Of a stretch of 15,475 bases of DNA, positions 1 through 7,874 are shown piece by piece. The DNA is from Spirogloea muscicola (Eukaryota; Streptophyta; Zygnematophyceae; Spirogloeales; Spirogloeaceae): assembly GCA_009602725.1 (NCBI GenBank), contig WELB01000443.1:8499-23973 (forward strand). Direction: 5' to 3'. The translations under genes and the position numbers were made by a program. Numbering within the stretch: the first letter of the stretch is position 1; every line of letters starts with the position of its first letter. Below the pieces are notes generated by a model. That model was given only the letters and a program-made list of their open reading frames with translations, did no database searches and had not been told where the DNA came from.

Positions 1-3000
1 CGCCCCGGCGCCGGCGTGGGGCGGCGCCAAGCCGCTGCCGCTGGCGGCGTCCGTGGCCGCGGGCCTCGTCCTGCGCTTCCTCGTGCCCGTCCCCGCCGGC
101 GTCACGCTGCAGGTGATTGAGGTTCAGGGTTCGATCCCTAAGCCCAAATCTGAGGTTTGGGTTTCCAGCCCAAAGCCCTGAGTTCTCCGGTCTCCCAGCG
201 CCCACCTCCTGGCCACCTCCCTCCTCACCGCTATTTCTGGCAATCCACTCTGCCACTATTTTCCCCTCTGCAAGCTGCAAGCTTCCAGCTGCAAGGTATT
301 CCGACTTGCGGCTGCTGGGGTGGACGTCTTTCAACTCTCTCTTATAACCGACGGTTGATGGGAAACGAAGTGTCTCACGACGTTCTAAACCCAACTTTGC
401 GTACCACTTTCATCGGCAAACTTGCGGTTACTGAGCTCCCAGTCGCTGTAGTCTCTTGCATGGCTGTGTGGGTTTGGCGCATTTTGGCACTCTGGACCTC
501 GTTTAGTCTTTCTGGGCTTGCCATTCTCAGCGCCCGACCCCTTTGAAAGAGCTCGCTTCTTCTTCTCAAGCCGAGTGCCGGCTCTCTGACGAGCTGGGCT
601 TCTGCCAGAGCTGACGCTGCGGCGGCGGCGGCGGCGGCTGTGGCGGCGGCGCAGGCGTGGCAGCTGCTGGCCATCTTCCTGTCAACGATCGTGGGCCTGG
701 TGCTGGGCCCCGTGCCGGTCGGCGCGTGGGCCTTCGTCGGGCTCACCGTCACCGTGCTTACGCACACGCTGCCCTTCGCCGCCGCCTTCTCGGCCTTCAC
801 GTCCGACGTCATCTGGCTCATCGTCATCTCCTTCTTCTTCGCGCGCGGCTTCGTGAAGACGGGCCTAGGCGACCGCGTCGCCACCTACTTCGTCAAGTGG
901 CTCGGCGCCTCCACGCTCGGCCTCTCCTACGGCCTCACTGGTGCTCGCTACGCCACCCTTTGACCTCCGCTCAGCAGCCCGACACTGACTGCACCGTGGA
1001 CCAGACCATTAATCTGATGTAGTCTCGGCCATTAGCAGACTTTGTTAGCTTCTTACTACAATGCAGGTCTGTTATGGCCTGCAAAATGCTTTTGCTGCCC
1101 TTCTGATGCTGGCCCGTCAAAGGTAGAGCTTGGTGTGTAGCCGCTGTAGCGGTCAAGGTCAAGGCTGAAGCCAAAGTCAAGCCCGAGTACGATGCCATAC
1201 GGTCAAAGCCATCTGACTCTGAGGAGGTGCCCTCGCCTGCCTGCATCCAGCGGCGGAGGCGCTGATTGCGCCGGCGATGCCGAGCACGACGGCCCGCGCC
1301 GGCGGCGTGTTCCTGCCCATCATCAAGTCCCTTGCGCTGAATGCTGGGAGCAAGCCTGGCGATCCATCCGCCTCCAAGCTCGGCTCCTACCTCGTCATGA
1401 CTCAATTCCAGGTCCATGGCAGGCACTCTCTCCTGTTCTTGGCCAGCTCTTGTGATGATAAATTGAGTGAAGAGGGGGGAAGGAGGAGGAAGAAGGAGGA
1501 GGGAGGAAGTGAGGAGGTAGTAGGGCAAGCAGGGTTCGAGCAGCCAGGTGGGGAGACGGAAGAGACACGGGATGAGGAGGGAAGGAGGAGGGAGGTGTCC
1601 AAGGCGTCTGAAGCCCAAGTTGCTGTCATCCCTTGTGGTGTCGCAGTCGGCGGGGTCGAGCAGCGCGCTGTTTCTCACCGCGGCGGCGCAGAACCTGCTG
1701 TGCCTCAAGCTCGCTGGCGAGCTGGGTGTTGTGATCGCTTCGCCCTGGCTCTCGTGGCTTAAGGCCGCATCCGTCCCCGCACTCGTCTCGCTCGCCACCA
1801 CGCCGCTGCTGCTCTACCGCCTCTACCCACCTCAGTTGCGCGACACACCCGATGCGCCCGCCGAAGCTGAGCGCCGGCTCGCTGAGATGGGGCCCGTGAC
1901 GCGTGATGAGAAGGTCATGGTTGCCACCATGTTGCTCGCCGTTACTCTCTGGGTGTTTGGGTATACCGCCAACCTTCCTCCTCCTGCGCTTCTTACCTCC
2001 CTCTCCCTCTACAGTTTCTCCCTCTCATCACCCACTAACTTCCTCACCCTCCCTTCTCAAACGGAACCTTGAGGTTCTGACACATATTTGACCCTCCTAG
2101 ATGTAATTATCAGGAGTCTAACTTCAACATTTTGCGCTTCGTGCATTGGGGTGGCGACAGGGAGAAGCTGGGCGTGATGTCGGTCGTGGCGGCGATGCTG
2201 GGCCTATCCACGCTGCTGCTCACGGGCGTGCTGACGTGGGATGACTGCCTGAGCGAGAAGTCGGCGTGGGACACACTCGCGTGGTTTGCCGTGCTCGTCG
2301 GCATGTCGGGCCAGCTCAATGCCATGGGCCTCGTGCGCTGGATGAGCGACAAAGTGGCGGCCGCGCTCAGCAGCGCCCACCTCGCTTGGCCTGCCTCCTT
2401 TGCCATCCTCCAGGTCTGCAGTTGCAAGCCTCCTGGCGGTCTTGTAGTATATGCAAGTTAGCTCTTGACTTACTGACTGGGAGCTCCTTAATCACAGCAG
2501 TAAATGATATAGTTAGTGAAGATTATGTTGTTGTTGAGCTAGCCCTGACTTCCATGGAGGCAATGGCGGGGTGACAACGTGCAGGCGGCCTACTTCGGTG
2601 CGCATTACCTCTTCGCGTCACAGACGGGCCACGTCGGCGCGCTCTACTCGGCGTTCCTGGCAATGAACCTCGCGGCGGGCGTGCCGCCGGTCATGGCCGC
2701 ACTCGCGCTCGCGTACAGCACCAACCTCTTCGGGGCCATCTCGCACTACTCCTCAGGACAGGCCGCCGTTTACTATGGAGGTGCACAGCCACCCTCCTCC
2801 GAGACCTCACTACGATGTTGCTGTTTGCTGCCATTCTGACCACTTTTATTGAGTCTTGCCCGAAACTTACATCTTGCCAGAAAGCTTGACAATAGTCAGT
2901 ACTAGTAACCGGGTCTAGGAAGTTGGCATTGAGACTCAGACTTTCTGGTGTGATCAGTCTGCCGTGGTTAAGTCCTACAATGTATATATGAAGCTGCCAA

Positions 3001-3179
3001 GATGTCCAACTCACGAAGTGCTTGCCTAATGCCATGACTCTCCTCCGACGTCCGCTTGCGCAGCTGGTTACGTCGAGTTGCCCGACATCTTCCGGATCGG
3101 GGCGATCGTTGCGGCGTGGAATTACACTGTCTGGGCGGTCACTGCTGCGCTGTGGTGGAAGGTCATCGGGCTCTACTGA
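1..3179 (+). CDS. DiT1: Plastidic 2-oxoglutarate/malate translocator, 7 exons, 5' partial
   Basis: Inner plastid envelope antiporter of the DASS/DiT family that imports 2-oxoglutarate in exchange for malate, supplying carbon skeletons for ammonia assimilation and photorespiration. Seen: exons 1-112, 655-940, 1251-1411, 1647-1960, 2161-2413, 2585-2780 and 3064-3179 (TGA 3177-3179), all with GT-AG borders and matching phases (0,1,0,2,0,1). They give 478 residues. Family blocks are in order: AWQLLAIF, FFFARGFVKTGLGDR, APAMPSTTARAGG, SSALFLTAAAQNLLCLKL, EKSAWDTLAWFAVLVGM, HYLFASQTGHVGALYSAF, AALALAYSTNLFGA, HYSSGQAAVYYGAGYVELPD, and a terminal WWKVIGLY. The hydrophobic blocks are the multiple membrane helices of the carrier. 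The missing 5' part would hold the start and transit peptide. Known plant DiT1 proteins are about 570 residues, so roughly 90 are outside the window. DiT2 (glutamate/malate) is the alternative; the C-terminal block looks more like DiT1. Introns are 171-542 bases and hold no gene that I can support. Confidence 0.93.
113..654 (+). other. Intron 1 of the translocator gene, ending in a GCG-repeat
   Basis: A 542-base intron with GT at 113-114 and AG at 653-654. It carries no recognisable gene. The last 35 bases or so are a GCG/GCT-rich tract (about 617-652) in place of the pyrimidine tract usual before a 3' splice site. The exon call on its right (AWQLLAIF) is secure, so the acceptor position is well fixed. 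Confidence 0.75.
1468..1600 (+). repeat. Polypurine low-complexity tract in translocator intron 3
   Basis: The plus strand is almost pure G/A for long stretches (for example 1468-1520 and again 1544-1595), with GGA/GAA triplets. It lies wholly within intron 3 (1412-1646). Nothing suggests that it is coding. Confidence 0.7.
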
Positions 3180-3454
3180 CCGCGGTGGTCAACGGCAGTG
3201 GCCACCGCCGCCACCACTGCGACTACGACGAGCCATTTCAATGACAGACTATCTGTTGACAAATCATCTATATCTTGCTGAGTAGAAGCGCAATTTTCCG
3301 GTTCTAACAGGTGTCACGTTAGACTGTCATTCTTCACTAGTGCGCTCAATTGTTACACTGATTAGTCATTTTTGTTGTTCCTGCCATTTTGCCATCGACG
3401 TCAACTGCGGCAACGGCAGTGACACGCTCACAACGGGTACCAGCAGCAGTGGTG
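3180..3454. other. Convergent 3' intergenic region
   Basis: The translocator (plus) and the IN-box gene (minus) end here, with 275 bases between their stop codons. It must hold both 3' untranslated regions. I see no ORF of merit, no RNA gene and no clear polyadenylation signal for the translocator. A TGTAA pentamer on the minus strand (within 3350-3360) could serve the IN-box gene. Confidence 0.6.
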
Positions 3455-4214
3455 TCAGCCGAGGTACCCCATGTCGCGCTTGTAGTGCAGCTCCTCGCGC
3501 CATGTCAGGCGGTCTGCGAGCCAGTCGCCGCTGCTGCTGCGCCGCGCGAAGTCGCCGCACTTCTTGCTGCCGCGCACCCCGAACACTGCAGTGCGCCATT
3601 GCCCAAGGAGCATGCCGTGTGTGAGATGATTTCCTCTCTCCTCCATGGCCACAATCTGAAGCAGGGGCACACAACTTGGCAGCATGTGGGTGGGCGCTCA
3701 CCATCGACGAGGTCGCACGTCGTGACAGCGGAGAAGATAAGGTCGGGGTCGGTCGCGAGCTGCTCCTGCAGCAATGGCTGCAGCATCTCGCGCCTGCAAA
3801 GTCATGGGCGAACTTTAATAAATATCATCAATGAGGTCAATTATGTGCATTATTGAAGATGATGATGGTGAGTAGGAGAGAGAGAGAGAGAAGGGAGGGA
3901 GTGCGTGAGTGGCACCTGGCCCATGCAGGGATGGGCTTGCGAGGCCCTCCGCCGTCGTCGACGTCCTCGTCGGCCTCCTCATCCGAGTCGCTCTTGTACG
4001 GCGAGATCTCGTACGACTGCACTGCGACGCAGCCAGCCTCGGGCACCTTCGGCCAGGCTGCCGTGGCGGCGGTGGCCTTGGGCCGCTTGCGGCGCTCCGA
4101 CACGGGCGTAATAGCCGCGGCGGCAAGAATGGCGGGCCTGCCGTTGAGCGGCGCCAGCGGCGGGCGCCGTTTGGTCGACGACGGCGGCGCCGGCGGCGNC
4201 TCTGTCATATATGC
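3455..4214 (-). CDS. INCENP: INCENP-like IN-box (Aurora kinase-binding) region, 3 exons
   Basis: INCENP is the scaffold of the chromosomal passenger complex; its C-terminal IN-box binds and activates Aurora kinase. Exons on the minus strand: 4214 (or ATG at 4208) to 3916, 3793-3702 and 3585-3455 (stop TGA 3457-3455). Phases are 2 then 1. Read from ATG 4208, the product is 171 residues: a Pro/Ala/Lys-rich start, SYEISPYKSDSDEE (residues 68-81 region), an acidic DEEADEDVDD stretch, RKPIPAWARR (90-99), DPDLIF, CDLVDVFG, then RRSSSGDW (about 143-150) and a KRDMGYLG end. KPIPxWAR, DLxD(V/I)F and the basic (S/T)SSxxW cluster, the Aurora target motif, are the hallmarks of the IN-box. Known INCENPs are several hundred to over a thousand residues, so the centromere-targeting N-terminus is missing. 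Either this is a short free protein, a gene remnant, or the tail of the receptor kinase just upstream, since an acceptor at 4215-4216 (ttctag) continues the kinase in phase 0. One ambiguous base (N at 4199) lies in the first exon. Confidence 0.78.
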
Positions 4215-4364
4215 CTAGAATAGCAGCGAGGGCAATTGATCACAGGTGCTTACTGGTTCTATGTGAATAACGTCAAATATCCTGCTCAATATCTACGACG
4301 TGCTGATTTTGCTGACTGCACAACCAGTCATATGTTCGGGCCAGCAGTAAAGAGGTACACAGAC

Positions 4365-7300
4365 CTGGTTGACAATTGATTCTGCTCCAGGAGGTAGGTT
4401 AGAGTTAATAGGTCGCCGGCCTGTGATAAGCTCCAATAGCACTACCCCATAGCTGTAGACGTCGCTCTTCTCAGACAGGATGCCTGCCTGCACATATCTG
4501 GTTGCAGATTGGAGCAACTTCACTCGGAATTTGCCCCTACTTGTCCTGCCATTGCTGTCATTTGGCCCATGGACTTGGTAACACTGCGACCCTACGACCA
4601 TCATTCTGAGTTCCATACAGTGCTGCTGTGCCGCATGGTTCTCTAGAACGACTATACAATGCAACAGGCGTCAGAGGCTCAAGATGCAGTGACTCACTCA
4701 GGAGCAACATATCCAAAGGTGCCCAGCACTCTGGTGCTTGGGGGTCGATTTGTGTCAAGCAGGGAAGCCAATTTTGCAAGGCCAAAGTCAGCTACTTTAG
4801 CTGTGTAATGTTCGTCCAACAAGATATTGCTTGGCTTCAAGTCTCGGTGGATCACTTTGGGGTCTGCAGTATGATGTAAATACTGCATGAAACACGCTTG
4901 TTAAGCTCAGAGCAATCCTGTTAGCAGAATCCATGCATGCATTTGGGAGTGGTCCTAGTTGACTTTAGGGACTTGCATGATGTAAGAGTTGTCCACATAA
5001 GAGCACAGTTGTTGAAGAGGTTGAAACATAGATTGTGGATTGGAACCGACATGAAGGCCCCTAGCCGAGTCAATAGCGATTTTGACGCGTGCTGCCCAAT
5101 TTAGCGGTGTCTGGAAGCCATGAAGATGGTCCAGAACACTTCCCCCAGGCATGAGCTCGTATACCAGAAGGCGGTGCTCCTTGCTGGAACAATGACCCAG
5201 CAGCTCGACAAGGTTTGGATGGCGTAGGTGGGATAAGAGGTCAACCTGTCAGGTAAGCAGAAAAGCCACGAAGTACTTGATTAAGCAACGAAGTCATCTG
5301 CTACTCCCTGCAAGGTGGCAAGTCAATGAAGCTCCACCGCAGAGTTGATGTCGATGGTAGCAGCCATTATCCTCAGAGCAGTGTGTGTCAGTCGGATAAC
5401 TGCATCACCTCCGCCTGAAATTCTTTCTCCCCTTGCGTACTGCCGATTGCAAGGTGCTTGACTGCTGCCTTCCTTCCATCCGCAAGAATAGCCTTGTAGA
5501 CCTTGCCAAAGCCTCCTTCCCCAATGACCTGTGTCTCACTGAACTTATCTGTTGCTATTTGGAGCTGCTTAAAGCTCAGTGCTTGTGTGGTTGTGTGCCT
5601 TCGGGGCGTCGTGACAACCTCGTCATCACCCGAACCCTTCTTCTCGGGGCTGGTCCACTCTGCGACAGTCAGCGGCTCATTGAATCTCAGATTGCTACAT
5701 CATGCTGACAGCTTGTTGAGGCTGCTTGTTCACTGAAGCATTAGCATTCTCTCTGATCGTGTAGCAGATCCTTTCATTTGGTACAGTCAAACACGGCACC
5801 AGCTGAATTCTCGACATCTGTATAAAGTGTGCCAGCCAGCCAGCAAGACAGTAAGATGTGGATGTCAATGCAGTTGAGGGTGGGTGGAGAGGTATCTGTG
5901 TTGCCCAATATTCTACGGAGCGTGCGGCTCCTGTAATGGATCACCACATACCTACGTCTTGCTGATGCTTTTCTGGCACCAGTGCCGAGCTTGTCCTATG
6001 CAGACGGTGAAAGTGCTTGCCAGAACCCCAATAGCGCCACTTGTAGAAGAGTAATGCAAATATTGACATGCAGGCCACTACTGGTGCCAAAATGGCCCAT
6101 GTCAAAAGGAAGGCTCTTCTTCCACCAGAACTTTGCCTGCCGAGACACAGTGGATGAGTGGTTGCTGCACTAGTGCATCTTAGACTTAAATTGGGTCGAT
6201 GTATCACAAGATAAAGCCTCATCAGTGAACACCAGCTGAGTCACATCAAGCACATGCAGAAGTATAGGTGTGATTTTCTTTGGATGAGCTGCTACGCTTA
6301 GATACACAAGGCCTATCCGCACACCAACAATCTCCAATATCAAATCTGATTGTGGTACAGGTACTCAAGTTTTTGGGGCTTATGCAGAGCATACCAGGGA
6401 TTCTAGCGCTTGCTTAAAAGGCATATGCAGCAAGATCCTGCAGGCCGACTGAGTTTACAATCGTGAGCAGTGATGTTACCTCTGCTTTCCGATTGTTGGT
6501 GGAGCTGCTTGGTGGATTTGTACTTCTGTCATGTTTGCAGCCTGCAGAGAAGCCCATAGTGTGCTTGATTATGTACATCAGAATGACAGTCTTTGCTGCC
6601 AGTGCACAGGCAGGTGCTAGCAGAGCATATTGACATTGCTTGCAGAGACCATGTTACTGTCTTGTGCACTTGATGATCAGCTAAAGAATATCACATTTAG
6701 ATGTGGTCGCGTTTCTCTTGGACATGGACACTTGTACAATCAGACTCATATATGTGAGGCTTACAGATTACATCTATCGAACTTCTAACTAAATAAAATC
6801 TTCAACAAATATATTATTGTCGACATCTATGTCTCCGTTCTCTACTGATGGACAACTACAGCATCATAGACACAGATGCAAGAATACAGAGCCTCAACCT
6901 AAGATATGAATGTAGTATTTGTGAATTACTGACCTGAGGTGTTTGTGGCCCTCCTACAGTAAATGGGATGATAAGCTGCATACGATTGCCACTGGGGAGG
7001 CAGCTCATCAATGTGCTCCTCACAACGAGCATCTCTGACTGAAAAGCATGAGCGATGACAACTATGCAGTCCGGTCTTATTGGAGTCCAGTAGCTCACAT
7101 GCATGAGCAATACAAGAACTGGGAGTGGCGCAGCAATAGCTTACTCCGATGTCTGGCCAGTTCACCGTTAAGCCAAGCCGGCGCGTTATGCTCACATCTC
7201 CACCCTCCATCTGTACGTATGTCCCATTGGACCAGCCTCCTGGGGTGTTGGAGAAAAGTACCATGTTGTATAGAAGCCCAGGCTGCAGGCAGACCTCAGC

Positions 7301-7516
7301 CTGACTGCGCTCCCAGTCCGCAAACTGCTCCCCAGTAGCCGCGATCTTCCCCGAAAGCGCTTCATTGATCTGCCACGATGCTCCGCCCGCTCCTGGTGTG
7401 GCTTCATAATAGATCGTCACAAGCAGCTCATGGGCTGGACAGGTCGTCAACGAGCTCGGCGATTTTTGACCAGAGGCGACACTTAGCGCGAGAGTGACGA
7501 CAATAATCGAGTGCAT
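4365..7516 (-). CDS. Receptor-like kinase (RLK/Pelle), secreted ectodomain, kinase C-lobe incomplete
   Basis: Minus-strand exons: 7516-6934, 6164-5952, about 5685-5409 (5' edge uncertain), 5245-5051, 4882-4698 and 4497-4365. Start chosen at ATG 7516 because it opens a signal peptide ([16 protein letters not shown]); an in-frame ATG at 7597 would bury it. The ectodomain has about 10 Cys, three N-glycosylation sequons (NGT, NKT, NTS) and a GGWSNGTY motif recalling YGDGW-type extracellular repeats. One membrane span, [20 protein letters not shown] and on, sits near residues 213-235, followed by basic residues. Kinase: GEGGFGKV loop, AAVK lysine, QAE alpha-C glutamate, [14 protein letters not shown] catalytic loop, [16 protein letters not shown] and [19 protein letters not shown]. 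All catalytic residues are present, so it looks active in principle. Subdomains X-XI (WARPL, C..RP.M) are absent: after SIVNQ at 4365 only a 150-base gap separates it from the IN-box exon. The splice between 5952 and the kinase exon is unresolved (phases of the best sites do not agree). Ligand and pathway are unknown. Confidence 0.82.
6165..6933 (-). other. Long intron between ectodomain and membrane-span exons
   Basis: A 769-base gap between the ectodomain exon (ends 6934, phase 1, donor gtcagt) and the membrane-span exon (starts 6164, acceptor gtgcag, phase 1). The phases agree, so a direct splice works. I found no further coding exon that keeps phase. Composition is near 45% GC, with no repeat that I can define. 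Confidence 0.5.
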
Positions 7517-7874
7517 CCGCAATGCAACAGCAAGCCCTGGCAAGCCCCATGTGTGCAGCTCTTTGTGCTGGCCCTTGAGCTCCCCGAGGTCACGCATGCC
7601 GACAGCTTGTGCAGGTCATGACCATCTCGCGGCGGCGCTGACCGGCGTGCCTGTCTCGCCGTTTCTGCACCAAGCTTTCAAGCTTTCTGTTGTTTGTAGC
7701 TCGCGATCATCTGCGCCCTGCCCGCAGCTGCAGGCCGCGAGGGGGTGGGGTATGGCTGCCAAGCCGCCTGCGCCGTTGCACTGACACGGCACCGCGGCCG
7801 GAGGTCTAGCCCGCGCCTCAGACTGCGTCTGGCCACGGCGGCGGCGGCGCTGACGGCGGCGGCGGCGGCGGCAG
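7517..7874. promoter_or_regulatory. Divergent 5' region between receptor kinase and quinone oxidoreductase
   Basis: The receptor kinase runs left from 7516 and the quinone oxidoreductase runs right; its first recognised exon starts at 7875. The 358 bases between must hold both promoters and probably the missing first oxidoreductase exon. I see no convincing TATA box. An ATG at about 7752 opens only ten codons before TGA. A longer reading from the ATG near 7598 is Ser/Ala-rich but joins no recognisable N-terminal strand. The right end is a GCG-repeat (about 7838-7871) ending in the acceptor CAG. Confidence 0.5.

Noticed and set aside
125-142. A GGGTTCGATCCC-like stretch resembling a tRNA T-arm
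   Set aside because: The stem is too short and there is no D-arm, anticodon arm or acceptor stem upstream; exon 1 of the translocator ends at 112.
375-884. Long minus-strand ORF rich in Ala and Arg
   Set aside because: It spans an intron and the complement of translocator exon 2; the plus-strand reading is a recognised transporter block.
3366-3704. Alternative minus-strand frame through the IN-box last exon
   Set aside because: It is a shadow; the frame with CDLVDVFG...RRSSSGDW keeps splice phase and matches the IN-box.
6480-6541. Possible extra ectodomain exon on the minus strand (good acceptor ttctctgcag and donor gag/gtaaca)
   Set aside because: Its length of 62 bases leaves phase 0, whereas the membrane-span exon offers only phase 1 or 2 acceptors; the direct splice 6934 to 6164 keeps phase.
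7752-7784. ATG reading MAAKPPAPLH as oxidoreductase start
   Set aside because: It stops after ten codons and no donor within it links in frame to the exon at 7875.
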